The position numbers were made by a program, and so were the translations under genes. Positions 24,810-36,649 of a stretch of 64,000 bases of DNA are shown in pieces. Source of the DNA: Ascarosepion bandense (Eukaryota; Mollusca; Cephalopoda; Sepiida; Sepiidae). Position 1 is the first letter of the stretch. Each line of letters begins with the position of its first letter. Below the pieces are notes generated by a model, which saw only the letters and a program-made list of their open reading frames with translations, made no database searches and was not told the DNA's origin. Location: contig JBBBDQ010000403.1 in assembly GCA_037127315.1 (NCBI GenBank), positions 2,080,001 through 2,144,000 of the forward strand. The letters run 5' to 3'.

Positions 24810-25627
24810 AGAAGTGCTATGTCGCCAAGTATAAATGAATAACTCAACAACAGAATCAGAATATAAGTTGTATTTCGCGGAAAGACGGTTAGTATGTACA
24901 GAAGTGATTAGTAATATTTACAATAGAATGATACAAGAGTCCAATCCGTCGTAAGACGTGTGTATAGGTGATCACTTCCGGTACGCCACCCGAAGTGTGA
25001 CTAACTCTTCACTGACTCGCACTGACTCTCAAGTGACTCTCTACGACTCTCTACGACTCATTATTTAGTCGTCCCTCCCAGTAAGGGCAACATATGACAC
25101 ATGGTCAGTTTATATCTGGGATTTCGGGCTATATGGCCCAGCCAAAAAATGTCTGTCTATTTTTGCCCAGTCGTGCTTCTACCCTTCGGCGGAACCACGA
25201 CTTGGTTAATGCTCTCTGCTCAGAAGCAGAGAGCGCCCTCTACCCGAAGGCAGAGTGCTGACAGTGTCGTAGAGTCGTCAGTCTAGTGACTCGGTACAAC
25301 TATATTTAGTTGTCCCTCCCAGTAAGGGCAACATGTGACACATGGTCAGTTTTGACTGGGATTTCCGGGCTATATGGCCCGGCCAAAAATGTCTGTCTAT
25401 TTTTGCCCAGTCGTGCTTCTACCCTTCGGCGGAACCACGACTGGGTTATTGCTCTCTGCTCGGAAGCAGAGAGCGCCCTCTACCCGAAAGCAGAGAGCTG
25501 ACAGTGTCGTAGAGTCGTCAGTCTAGTGACTCGGTACAACTCTCCTGCAGAGAATCCACCATTGCTATACATAGCAATGGGAACAGCCCATTATGTAGTC
25601 AAATAGGAGCGGCGCCCTAACAAGAAG
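24810..25627. mobile_element. Solo LTR (808 bp) with AGAAG target duplication and internal 240-bp duplication
   Basis: The LTR itself is 24815-25622: it starts TGCTATGTCGCCAAG and ends GCGCCCTAACA. AGAAG lies directly before (24810-24814) and after (25623-25627). It is the same family as 19055-19612 but contains a tandem duplication of about 240 bp: CAGTAAGGGCAACAT recurs at 25080 and 25320. It is inserted in the 3' part of the dead gypsy element and is therefore younger than it. Confidence 0.87.
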
Positions 25628-25737
25628 CTGACTGGCAGGGGCGAGTGAAGGATCGACTGCTGATGCCTGCTTTCATGCTGTCTGACGCCTTCAACCACAA
25701 CCACTTCCACCATCAGTGTCATCCGTTTCCTACCACT

Positions 25738-26302
25738 TAACTATGCAGAATATGAGTTAAGTACCCTTGCATAGGTAATAAGAAGATTCAGTTTCAAATA
25801 TGATAGGCATCTGAACGCTGTCTAAAGATAGAAGAACAGAAATGTTAAATGAAACTGTAAGTTCTATGCTAACAGTTTCTTCTGTATCACAAATCCATTT
25901 TGGCACATATCACTTCAGGCTTATTGTTTCTTAGTCAATTCGACTTTCAAAAATTAAAATGCAATATTAATCGTTATATTCTGTGTTCTTAATTCATGTT
26001 CTTTTTTTTTCTCTTTTTTTAATACTGCTTTTCCTTCTGATACTCTCTAATATGTAGTATCCCCCTTGCATGTTAGTAGCTTTATTTTCTTGCTTGGGGG
26101 GAAATGATAACAAACACAATTAAAAAAACCTTCATAGGCGATTCACAATCATGTATAAATGAATCTAATCATTCTAGCTATCACTGGTCATACACATACA
26201 TGTATCATTCTTTTAAGGATTTAGTCAATATTCAGTTTTAATAGAGTGATCTTTACTCAATACATTAGGAGAAAAAAGTGTTTCAAAATACGAAGTAAAA
26301 AT
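25738..26302. other. Intron: duplicated unit flank with CR1 tail
   Basis: Starts with a version of AACTATGTAGAATACGACTT, continues as in 16818-17200, and includes a CR1 tail at 26057-26115 (CTTGCTTGGGGGGAAATGAT). No gene. Confidence 0.6.
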
Positions 26303-26339
26303 CAGAAGAAGTCTCGCTTGCATTTACAAAAACACCCAT
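26303..26339 (-). pseudogene. Remnant of an A-type EGF exon
   Basis: About 37 bp match the middle of the A exon (coding [15 protein letters not shown] sequence, with changes). Both exon ends are missing. The match stops abruptly at CCCAT and is followed by the sequence that normally lies about 200 bp upstream of an A exon, so this is a deletion or unequal-exchange junction. Not functional. Confidence 0.75.
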
Positions 26340-26562
26340 AAAAACGCAACTAACAAATCTTCAAAGGTGATTAAAAATCATTATGAATGAATTTAGTCAT
26401 TTTAGTTATCACAGGTCATATATGTTCATGTATAATTTTTTCAGGATTTAGTCGATATTCAGTTTTAATAGAGTGATCTTCATTCAATACATAAAGAGAA
26501 AAAAGATTTTAAAAATACCAGTAGAAAATAGTGGATTAACTTTTGAGATAAAAACAACTCAC

Positions 26563-26673
26563 TTTCAGAACAAGTTCTTCCGAAGAAGCCTCGCTTGCAT
26601 TTACAAAAATACCCATCGTGTTTGTCTATGCACTCGGCTCCATTTTTGCATGGTTTCATCGCACAACGAATTG
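26563..26673 (-). CDS. EGF exon A3
   Basis: A 111-bp exon, phase 1-1, [14 protein letters not shown] subtype. A decayed 37-bp piece of another A exon lies at 26303-26339, on the 3' side of the gene, showing that a unit was cut and partly deleted here. Confidence 0.92.
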
Positions 26674-27328
26674 CTGTGAAAAATTAAATATAAGAAAGTC
26701 ATATTTATAACAAGGAACATATCTGCATAACCTTTCAATAATCAATCATGACAAGTGTGTCAAAAAGTTCTGGTTAGCAGAGTTACTTTCAAGATGTCCA
26801 AGATTATTCGTAAATTCAATGGCACAGAATGAAAATTTTCACCCAAAATGAAATAATTTACTTACTAAGACAGCAAAATATTTAAATTCTATCAATATGA
26901 TAAAGAAACTTAGATAAATATTATGCAGATATTCTCATGAGATATTTTAATCGATTTTACAGCTTCGATATAATGGCACCTGAAACAATAAATAATTAAA
27001 TTTGCGGGGTTCGATATGCTGACATTAATATTGTTGGATTTTAAGAAGCCGATTTCACAGCTTACATGTATTTAATGTGTAACCCTCAAAAAATCAGGGC
27101 CCATAGCATGTTTGTTTTACTGCTAGATTAATCCAGTGCTGAAGTTTCGTGGAGGAAGTTCAACTGGCCAAAAATTGGGATAAAAGCAGCTAACATAAAG
27201 ATGCAAGATAAGGATGAAAATTCTGCAAACAGGTTTTTGTTCAAGAATGAAAATAATTCTTAAGATGCTTTATTTTTTAAAAGAATAATTTCTGCTCCAA
27301 GAAAGTATGTATTATAAAATCTACTCAC

Positions 27329-27439
27329 GAATTTCGCAGTTCCTTCCTTCAAAGTCTTCCTTACATACACAATGGTAGTTATGCTTTTTATTAGTACAGG
27401 TCGCACCATTCAGACAAGGTTTCTTTTCGCAATAGTCAA
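27329..27439 (-). CDS. EGF exon B3
   Basis: A 111-bp exon, phase 1-1. It encodes YCEKKPCLNGATC, NYHCVCKED and FEGRNC. It is very close to B1 in both exon and flanks, including the shared acceptor-side stretch ending in TATCATCATAG on the minus strand. Confidence 0.92.
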
Positions 27440-28059
27440 CTGTGGAGAGTAAAATGAAAAAAATCTTACAAAAAATAGTACATCTATGATGATATCTCGG
27501 TGTAATTAATACATATAATATCTTTCTTTTAATATACATGGATATTTATGTGAGAGAATATCGTAGACTTGATAAACATAACAGAATGTTGCTTTCAAAT
27601 CTAAAAGTTAAAGTTGAAATTTAAAAAATCATGAAGATTCAGGGGTCACGGAATGTTTGAGAATGTAAGAAAACATACCAGTAACCGGAGAGACGAAATA
27701 AAAGTTGGATGGATACCGAAAGTGATGTAGATATTTTTTTAAATATGGGAAGATGAAATAGAGGAGAGGAAAAGAGGCTAAAATAGGCAGAAGACGTTTT
27801 TTAATATTGATGTTAGGGTTAAAAGAATAATATTTGTCGTAACTGAATTTGAGTAAAAAAAAAACTGGCTGTTATTAATGGTGTTGAAGTGCAGACGGCC
27901 TGTTGTTTGATAACGAAAAGTGTTCAGGGGAGTAGTATCACAAGCGTGCTGAGGAGAATGGGTCAATTCCAGAAAGTCCAATTCTAACACCCAGAGCAAT
28001 TGCTGTGTGTAGTACATTGTCATATACACAGATGGACATAGATATACTACTCCAACATT

Positions 28060-28378
28060 TTACTTCAACACTTTCTTTCCTCGCACTTCCCGACTGTGGA
28101 ATTCCCTTCCACACGATTGCTTCCCCGACGGCTACAATCTCCAGGAGTTTAAATGTAAGGTCAATAGACACCTCCTAACACACTAACCTGCTCCCATTCT
28201 ATCAAACACTCTTCCCATCTGCCCAACCCTCATCCTCGGTATCCTTACTCATCTGTCACCTTCCTCCTGACATTCCCTATGTCTAACCACTCCTTCTCTT
28301 TACCTTCCCCTATGTAGCCCCATGCGCAATAGTGGCAGTGGAATGCGTTGCTTGGGGTGAGATGATTAAAAAAAAATG
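28060..28378 (+). mobile_element. CR1/Jockey-group LINE 3' end
   Basis: CTCGCACTTCCCGACTGTGG, then CAATCTCCAGGAGTTTAAAT and the 3' UTR ending GCTTGGGGTGAGATGATT plus A run. Only the last codons and the UTR remain. Confidence 0.82.
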
Positions 28379-29255
28379 CTTTAACAAGCACTAAAACGAA
28401 GGTCAGAATATAGGCATAGCACTAGGATTAGACGCCAGTCATTCCAATAAATAATATAAGAAATATTGTAACCCCCCCCAAAAAAAAATACAACAATGTA
28501 ATAAATAAACAGTATCTAATTTTTGTTGTTAATTCATAAGAAGTTGATAAAAAGCGTTGATAACTGATAACAGTCACGATTTCGTTGATGTATTAACGAT
28601 AAGACACCTATTCTAATTTTGGGCAAGAAACAACGCAAGAAACGATGAACTATGTAGAATACGACTTATCTCCCCTTGACTAGGTGACACAATAAGAACA
28701 CTATACATGTGATTCCGTTTGAAATACAATAGGCACTTAAAGACTTTTGGGGAATAAACGAGAAGAAAAGTTAGATGCAAACGCAAGTTATATAATAACC
28801 GTTTCTTCTATAGCACTAATCTGTCGTAGAACCCCCTTCCATCTTCATGCTTACCAGTCAATGTTGGTTTTCAAAAATCTAAATGCAATATCAACCGTTA
28901 TCTTATATCTTCTTAATTCATGTTCTTTTATTCTTCGCTCTTCTTAATAATGTTTTTCATTCTCATATTCGATAATAATCAGTAACTTCTTAGATGTTAG
29001 TGACTTTATTACATTCCTTGGGGTGAAATGATAAAATACGCAACTAACAAATCTTCATGGGTGATTAAGAATAATGATGAATGAACCTAATCATTTTAGT
29101 TATCACAGGTCACATGTTCACGTATCATTTTTTCAGGATTTACTCGATATTCAGTTTTAACGGATTGGTCTTTACTCAATACATAAAGAGAAAAAAAGAT
29201 TTTAAAAATACCAGCAGTAAATAGTGGATTTACTTTTGAGATAAAAACAACTCAC
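28379..29255. other. Intron: duplicated unit flank
   Basis: Matches 32040-32300 and 33020-33560, including the AACTATGTAGAATACGACTT block at 28648 and a CR1 tail at 28975-29040. No gene seen. Confidence 0.6.
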
Positions 29256-29366
29256 TTTCAGAACAAGTTCTTCCGAAGAAGCCTCGCTTGCATTTACAAA
29301 AATACCCATCGTGTTTGTCTATGCACTCGGCTCCATTTTTGCATGGTTTCATCGCACAACGAATTG
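29256..29366 (-). CDS. EGF exon A4
   Basis: A 111-bp exon, phase 1-1, [14 protein letters not shown] subtype, with donor CTGAAA|GTGAGT. It sits about 215 bp from a CR1 3' tail (28975-29040), the same arrangement as A5. Confidence 0.92.
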
Positions 29367-30048
29367 CTGTGAAAAATTAAAGATAATAAAGTCATATTTA
29401 TAACAAGGAACATATCTGCATTTAAATCATATTTATCATTCTTAACTTTTCAATAATCAATTATGTCAAGTGTGTCAAAAGTTCTGGTTTTCAAGTTGTC
29501 CATGGTTAATCGTAAATACAGTGGCACAGAATTAAAATTTTCATATGAATTTGAAATTGTAATTTATCTATTAAAATATTATTAATATATCTATATATAA
29601 ATTCTATCAACATGATAAATAAAGTTGGATGAATATCATGCAGATATTCTCACGAGATATTTGAATCGATTTTACAGCTTCGATATAATGGCACCTGAGA
29701 CGATAAATAATTAAATTTGCGGGGTTCGATATGTTGCCATTAACATTGTCGGATTTTAAGAAGACGATTTCACAGCTTGCATGTATTTAATATGTGACAA
29801 TCGAAATATCGGGGCCCATAGCATGTTTGTTTTTCTACTAGGTTAATCCAGTGCTGAAGTTTCGTGGAGGAAGTTCAATGAGCCAAAAATATTGGGATAA
29901 AAGCAGCTAACATAAAGATGCAAGATAAGGATGCAAATCCTGCAAACAGGTTCTTGTTCAAGAATGAAAAAAAAAATTCTTAAAACGTTTTATTTTTTAA
30001 AAGAATAATTTCTGCTCCAAGAAAGTATGGATTATAAAATCTACTCAC

Positions 30049-30159
30049 GAATTTCGCAGTTCCTTCCTTGAAAGTCTTCCTTACATACACAATGGTAGTT
30101 ATGCTTTTTATTGGTACAGGTCGCACCATTTAGACAAGGTTTCTTTTCACAATAGTCAA
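30049..30159 (-). CDS. EGF exon B4
   Basis: A 111-bp exon, phase 1-1. It encodes YCEKKPCLNGATC and then DFQGRNC; Gln replaces the Glu seen in the other B exons, caused by one base change. The O-fucose consensus CLNGATC is kept. Confidence 0.92.
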
Positions 30160-31428
30160 CTGTGGAGAGTAAGTTGAATTAGCGCGTGAAAAAATTACCA
30201 AAAATATTACATTTGTGATAATAACTTGAGGTAATTAATACATGTAATATCTTTTTATTTTAATAGACATAGTTGGATATTCATGTGAGAGCATATCGTA
30301 GACTTAATAAACATGACAAAATTTTGCTTTTAAATTTAAGAGTTTAATTTTAATTTTAAAACAATCATTGCATCTAAGTAAAGCAAAAAAGTCACTAAGA
30401 CTCAGGGGGTCACAGAATGCTAGAAAATGAAAGAAAACATCCCACTAATAAAAGAGAAAAAATGAACAGGAATTAAGAAAACAGAAGAGAAAGATTAATA
30501 TTGCATTTAAAAGTTTGAAGATCAATGTTGACTGGAAAGCAATATATCAGAAGTGATTTCCATGAGGGAAAAGTGTGAAAGAAGAAATTGTTATGTCCAG
30601 CAATTTCAACAGTAAAATGATGAGACCTATCTACCAATCTAGCACTGCGCTTAAATTCGGAAAGTCACATTAGCAAACTAGAAATCTTATGAGAACAGTT
30701 ATTATGAAAATATTTCTAGAAAAAACAGAAAAGCTACGTTAAAGGCGACTAGAAAGTGACTGAAGCCGTGATACTAGGTCAGGACCATTAACATGTCAGA
30801 TTCTTTTTTGGATTTTGTTAAGTATCTCAAGATGCATAGTAAAACCACCAGACCAGAAGTGACAGCAATATTCAATAAAACTCTCCACTAAACATATTAG
30901 GTATTGTTTGGTTTAAGTGATTAATGACTAATTTGGCTTAAAGTGCTCTGCTTTTAAAAAGTGCTTCCTCTCAGATATGTAGCAACTTTGTTCGAAATTA
31001 CAATGTTTACTAATGAGATTGTGAATAAACCATTCGAACTTAACGATGAATACTGAAAGTGATTTTTTGTTATGGCAAGATGAAATCGAGGAGAGGGAAA
31101 AGGATTAAAATAGTCAGTTAGAAGACTTTTAAAAGTTGATATTAGTGTTAGAAGATTGACATTTATTGCAACCGAAGTTGAGTACTGGAAACAGTGGCTG
31201 TTAGTAATGGTGTTGAAGCGCTGACGGCCTGTGGTTGGATAACAAAAAGTACTCAGGCTAGTAGTACCACAAGCCTGTTGAGAAGAAGGTGTCAGTTTCA
31301 GAACGTTCAATTTTAACACTTAGAGCAATTGTTGTCGTGTGTAGTACATCGTCATAGACACGGATGCACACAGATATGCATTAACAAGCACTGAAATTAT
31401 GGTCAGAATATAGGCATAGTACTTGGAT
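30160..31428. other. Intron with empty site and old LINE remnant
   Basis: 30520-30540 (GAAGATCAATGTTGACTGG) is the uninterrupted counterpart of the site holding the SINE array at 5505-10830. 30750-31060 is a decayed LINE 3' region. 31060-31390 repeats 12020-12600. No host exon. Confidence 0.65.
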
Positions 31429-32038
31429 GTGCGTTGTGGTACAGTGGATATCGGCTCGGAATGAGAAACCGGGGAGCCGAGTTCGAATTCCAGTTGAATC
31501 CATTGTATTCACTTTCGCGCAAATACCCTTGGGAAACGCATTAATCCGACTCTTCCTTCCAGCTATGGGTTAAATAGCAGGACAGATTGGGTTCTATAGC
31601 CTTGGTCGGTAACCAGTCTACTGGAGAAAGCAATGACAACCTACTGCGGGATAATCTTCTGCCCAGTCAGTCATGTCTCTTTCGAGACATGATCGCCCAA
31701 GCGTGTATCGCGTATGGCACTTAACTGACTGACTGAATATAATAGTTGGAATAATGATTTAGGCTTCTACTGGTCATAAAGTGGGGGATCAATTTTATAT
31801 TGTTATGAAGTAATAAACTTATCCCCCATTTATTATACTTAAGAAAATACATCTCTTCCTTTTCTAGATATGAGTCAAATAACAGGACAGATTGGGTTCT
31901 ATAGCCTTGGTCGGCAAAAAGTCTACCGCAGAAAGCAATGGCAACCTACTGCGGGATAATCTTCTGCCCAGTCAGTCATGTCTCTTTCGAGACATGATCG
32001 CCCAAGCGTGTATCGCGTATGGCACTTAACTGACTGAC
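31429..32038 (+). mobile_element. Dimeric SINE, family 1 (full unit, spacer, half unit)
   Basis: A full SINE at 31429-31735 is followed by a spacer containing AAAGTGGGGGATC and TTATCCCCCATTTAT, then the 3' half of a second SINE (31865-32038). The same order and spacer occur reversed at 62135-62690, so this is one composite element rather than two chance insertions. Confidence 0.78.
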
Positions 32039-32329
32039 TTTGATTAGGGTTTAATGACAGTCATTCCAGAAAATAATATAATACATATTGTAAAAAAACA
32101 AACAAACAAAGTAATAATTAAATAGTATTTTATTTTTGTTCGTAATTCACAAGAAGTTGATAAAAAGCGTTGATTAATTGGAACGAATTATGTTACATTC
32201 ACGATTTCGTTGATGTATTAACGATAAGACATCTATTCTAATTTTGGGCAAGTAATAACGCTAGAAACAATGAACTATGTAGAATACGACTTATCTTTCC
32301 TTGCATATGTCACACAATATGAAAGTCGG

Positions 32330-33012
32330 TTCTCTGTGCAGGGCCCGGAAGTTTTTTTCTGTCTGAATCTATCGTGCACATATATAAATCTACCATCCGC
32401 CCGTGTATTGAATACTGCTGCCACATCTGGTCGGGTGCCCCTGCTATTCTCCTCGGGGTTCTTGACAAAATACAACGGAAAGTCTGTAATGTGATCGATA
32501 CCGACTTGGCAGATCGCCTGCAGTCACTCTCTCATCGGCGTGACGTGGCTTCCCTGTGCCTCTTCTATAAATACTTTCACGGCTTCTGCTCCGATGAACT
32601 TAGATCACTGGTGCCCCCTAGGTACGAATTTGCACGAGATACTAGATTAGCAACTAGGTCCCACCCTTTTACAGTAAAACCGATAAAATGTAACCGCTAT
32701 TTCTCCTCCAACAGCTTTTTTTCTCGCACTTTCAGACTATAGAATTTCCTTCCACATACTTGCTTCCCCGACAGCTATAATTTCCAGAAGTTTAAATGTA
32801 CGGTCAATAGACACCTCCTAACTCGCATTCATTCTCTCAAACACTCTTCCCATCTGCCCAACCCTCAGCCTCGGTATCCTTACCCGTCTAACACCCTCCT
32901 TCTGACATTTCCTATATCTAACCACTCTTTCTCTTCACCTTCCCTACGTAACCCCCTGCGCAATAGTGGCAGGGGAATGCCTTGCTTGGGGTGAAATGAT
33001 AAAAAAAAAACA
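32330..33012 (+). mobile_element. CR1/Jockey-group LINE, 3' fragment
   Basis: A 122-codon frame at 32374-32742 encodes HIYKSTIRPCIEYCCHIWSG, VLDKIQRKVCNVIDTDLAD, SLSHRRDVASLCLFYKYFHG and TRLATRSHPFTVKP. The final codons, 3' UTR and A-rich tail (33001-33012) follow. It is 5'-truncated and close in sequence to the copy at 12930-15990. Confidence 0.88.
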
Positions 33013-33567
33013 TAAAAAAATAAGACTACAATATATGTGATTCCGTTTGAAATACTATAGGCAAGATACAAGTGAAGAAAATTTAAATACAAACGCAAGT
33101 TATACGCTAACAGTCTCTTTTGTAGAGCTGATCTCTTGAGGAACTCTCTTCCATCTTCATGCTTCCCAATCAATTTTGGTTTTCAAAAATCAAAATGAAA
33201 TATCAACCGTTATCTTATCTCTTCTTAATTCATCTTCTTTTATTCTTCTCTTTTCTTAATAATGTTTTTCATTCTCATAATCGATAATAATCAGTAACTT
33301 CTTAGATGTTAGTGACTTTATTACATTCCTTGGGGTGAAATGATAAAATACGCAACTAACAAATCTTCATAGGTGATTAAAGATCATGATGAATGAATTT
33401 AGTCATTTTAGTTATCACAGGTCACATTTTCATGCATCATTTTTTCAGGATTTAATCGATATTTAGTTTTAACGGATTGATCTTTATTCAATACATAAAG
33501 AAAAAAAAAGATTTTAAAAATACCAGCAGAAAATAGTGGATTTACTTTTGAGATAAAAACAACTCAC
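33013..33567. other. Intron: duplicated unit flank with CR1 tail
   Basis: Matches 28700-29255. A CR1 tail is at 33290-33355 (CATTCCTTGGGGTGAAATGA). No gene. Confidence 0.6.
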
Positions 33568-33678
33568 TTTCAGAACAAGTTCTTCCGAAGAAACCTCGCT
33601 TGCATTTACAAAAATACCCATCGTGTTTGTCTATGCACTCGGCTCCATTTTTGCATGGTTTCATCGCACAACGAATTG
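33568..33678 (-). CDS. EGF exon A5
   Basis: A 111-bp exon, phase 1-1, with the [14 protein letters not shown] subtype sequence. The flanks on both sides closely match those of A4 and A3, including the CR1 tail about 250 bp away on the 3' side of the gene. Confidence 0.92.
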
Positions 33679-34363
33679 CTGTGAAAAATTAAATATAATA
33701 AAGTCATATTTATAACAAGGAACATATCTGCATTTAAATCATATTTATCATTCTTAACTTTTCAATAATCAATCATGTCAAGTGTGTCAAAAGTTCTGGT
33801 TAGCAGGGTTAATTTCAAGTTGTCCAAGGTTAATCGTAAATACAGTGGCACAGAATTAAAATTTTCACATGAATATGAAATTATAATTTCTCTATTAAAA
33901 TATTATTAATATATCTATATATAAATTTTATCAACATGATAAATAAAGTTGGATGAATATCATGCTGATATTCTCACGAGATATTTGAATCGATTTTACA
34001 GCTTCGATGTAATGGCACCTGAGACGATAAATAATTAAATTTGCGGGGCTCGATATGTTGACATTAACATTGTCGGATTTTAAGAAACCGATTTCACAGC
34101 TTGCATGTATTTAATGTGTGACTCTCGAAATATCGGGGCCCATAGCATGTTTGTTTTACTACTAGGTTAATCCAGTGCTGCAGATTGGTGGAAGACGTTC
34201 AACTGGCCAAAAATATTGGGATAAAAGCAGCTAACATAAAGATGCAAGATAAGGATGCAAATTCTGCAAACAGGTTCTTATTTAAGAATGAAAAAAAATT
34301 CTAAAAATCTTTTAAAAGAATAATTTCTGCTCCAAAAAGGTATGGATTATAAAATCTACTCAC

Positions 34364-34474
34364 GAATTTCGCAGTTCCTTCCTTCAAAGTCTTCCTTACA
34401 TACACAATGGTAGTTATGCTTTTTATTAGTACAGGTCGCACCATTTAGACAAGGTTTCTTTTCACAATAGTCAA
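34364..34474 (-). CDS. EGF exon B5
   Basis: A 111-bp exon, phase 1-1. It encodes YCEKKPCLNGATC, NYHCVCKED and FEGRNC. Only about 25 bp beyond the acceptor remain like the other units; the sequence then switches to the older LINE-containing segment also seen near 10900 and 30700, so a unit breakpoint lies near 34490. Confidence 0.92.
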
Positions 34475-34489
34475 CTGTGGAGAGTAGGA

Positions 34490-35090
34490 TGAATAATATG
34501 TCATATTCTTTTTTTCGATTTTGTTGAGTATCTCAACATGTATAGTAAAAACATCAGACCAGAAGTGACAGCAATATTCAAAAGGTCTCTCCACTAAACA
34601 TATTGTTTTATTTGAGTGACCAATGACAAGTTTAGCTTAAAGTGCTCTGCTTTTTAAAAAGTGATTCTTTTCAGATATGTATAACTTGTTTCGATATTGC
34701 AGTGTTTACCAATGGGATTGTGAATAAACCATTGGAAATTAACGATGAATACCGAAAGTGATGGAGGTTCTTTTAATATAGAAAGAAGAATTAGAGGAGA
34801 GGGAAAAGAGTTAAAATATCTAGTTAGAAGACGTTTTTTAAAGTTGATATAAGTGTTAAATGAATGACGTCATACCGACAAATGCACACAGATATGCTTT
34901 AAAACGCACTAAAACGATCGACGGAACATAGGCATAGCACTTTGATTAGGTTTTAATGTCAGTTTCTAATAAATCATAAAATAAATAGAGTTAAAAATAA
35001 ATATATAATAAATTATAAATAATATAATAAATTTTTGTTATTAATTTTCAAGAAGTTGATAAAAAGCGTTGATGAAGTGAAATTCCAGCA
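34490..35090. repeat. Old LINE-containing segment, third copy
   Basis: 34500-34760 aligns with 30800-31060 and 11080-11330 (CATCAGACCAGAAGTGACAG, CAATATTCAA). 34760-34930 continues like 31060-31150. The segment ends in AT-rich sequence before exon A6. No gene. Confidence 0.6.
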
Positions 35091-35129
35091 GAAAATAGTG
35101 GATTAACTTTTGAGATAAAAACAACTCAC

Positions 35130-35240
35130 TTTCAGAACAAGTTCTTCCGAAGAAACCTCGCTTGCATTTACAAAAATACCCATCGTGTTTGTCTATGCAC
35201 TCGGCTCCATTTTTGCATGGTTTCATCGCACAACGAATTG
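35130..35240 (-). CDS. EGF exon A6
   Basis: A 111-bp exon, phase 1-1. It encodes [26 protein letters not shown] and GFFGRTC. The sequence appears identical or nearly so to A3, A4 and A5, which marks a recent duplication. Its upstream flank lacks the LINE tail found before most other units and instead follows a short AT-rich stretch. Confidence 0.92.
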
Positions 35241-35923
35241 CTGTGAAAAATTAAAGATAATAAAGTCATATTTATAACAAGGAACATATCTGCATTTTAA
35301 TCATATTTATCATTCTTAACTTTTCAATAATCAATCATGTCAAGTGTTTCAAAAGTTCTGGTTAGCAGAGTTACTTTCAAAATGTTCGAGCTTATTCGTA
35401 AATACAGTGGCACAGAATTAAAATTTTCACATGAATATGAAATTATAATTTATCTATTAAAATATTATTAATATATCTATATATAAATTTTATCAACATG
35501 ATAAATAAAGTTGGATGAATATCATGCAGATATTCTCACGAGATATTTGAATCGATTTTACAGCTTCGATATAATGGCACCTGAGACGATAAATAATTAA
35601 ATTTGCGGGGTTCGATATGTTGATATTAACATGGTTGGATTTTAAAAAGCCGATTTCACAGCTTGCATGTATTTAATGTGTGACACTCAAAAAATCAGTA
35701 CCCATAAAATGTTCGTTTTACTACTAGGTTAATCCAGTGCTGCAGATTGGTGGAGGAAGTTCAACTGGCCAAAAATATTGGGATAAAAGCAGCTAACATA
35801 AAGATGCAAGATAAGGATGAAAAGGTTCTTGTTCAACAATAAAAAAAATTCTTAAAAGAATGTTTTATTCTTTAAAAAGATAATTTCTGCTCCAAGAAGT
35901 TATGGAATATAAAATTTACTCAC

Positions 35924-36034
35924 GAATTTCGCAGTTCCTTCCTTCAAAGTCTTTCTTACATACACAATGGTAGTTATGCTTTTTATTAGTACAGGTCGCA
36001 CCATTTAGACAAGGTTTCTTTTCGCAATAGTCAA
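35924..36034 (-). CDS. EGF exon B6
   Basis: A 111-bp exon, phase 1-1. It encodes YCEKKPCLNGATC, then HNYHCVCKKD or a close variant, and GRNC. CLNGATC fits the O-fucosylation consensus C-x4-(S/T)-C between cysteines 2 and 3. Only 300 bp separates it from A7, one of the shortest introns in the array. Confidence 0.92.
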
Positions 36035-36334
36035 CTGCGGTGAAGAAATTGAATTAGCACGTAAAAAAATCTTACAAGGAATGATAATATTTGGTGTAAT
36101 TAATACATATAATATCTTTTTATTTTAATTTAATGGATATTTATGTGAGAGAATATCGTAGACTTGATAAACATAACAGAATTTTGCTTTCAAATTGAAA
36201 AGTTTGGGATTTATTCGATATTCAGTTTTAACAGATTGATCTTTACTCAATATGTAAAGAGAAAAAAGATTTTAAAAATACCAGGAGAAAATAGTTAAGT
36301 TCTGAGATTAAAAACAAACAAACAAAAAACTCAC

Positions 36335-36445
36335 TTTCAGAACAAATTCTGCCGAAGAAGCCTCGCTTGCATTTACAAAAATACCCTTCGTCTTTGTTTA
36401 TGCACCTGGCTCCATTTTTGCAAGGGCTCATTGCGCAATGGTTTG
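36335..36445 (-). CDS. EGF exon A7
   Basis: A 111-bp exon, phase 1-1. It encodes [26 protein letters not shown] and RICSE. It pairs with A2 as the 'NHC' subtype, whereas A3-A6 read IRC at this point. The donor is CTGAAA|GTGAGT and the acceptor is ATCAACAG|CAAACC. The intron towards B7 carries a CR1-type tail, two opposed SINEs and a Helitron. Confidence 0.9.
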
Positions 36446-36649
36446 CTGTTGATAAATTAAGCATAATAAAATCATATATATAGAAATGACCATATCTGCA
36501 ATTGTATCATATATACCATTCTTAATTTTTCAATTAATTATCATGTCAACTATGGCAAAAATTATGGTTTAGCAGTGTTAATTGAAAGATGTTCAAATTT
36601 ATCAGTTTATTGTCTGAGTTGCTTAACTTATTTCCTGGTGCCGTGATCA

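Larger units (their letters stand above)
21110..25737 (+). mobile_element. Decayed Ty3/gypsy LTR retrotransposon, interrupted by a solo LTR
   Basis: The order of remnants is 5' LTR-like region (about 21110-21850, with TATAAAAGAGG and an AATAAAAG signal), gag trace, protease, RT, RNase H and integrase. The stretch GACTGCTGATGCCTGCT with GACGCCTTCAACCA recurs at 25655-25700, the start of a 3' LTR cut off at about 25737. Frames are short and broken by many stops, so the element is dead. The solo LTR at 24815-25622 splits its 3' end. Confidence 0.78.

Noticed and set aside
19050..25627. One long LTR element with LTRs at 19055 and 24815
   Set aside because: The interval contains host exon B2 and an unrelated LINE; each LTR has its own different 5-bp flanking duplication (TATTC, AGAAG), so both are solo insertions.
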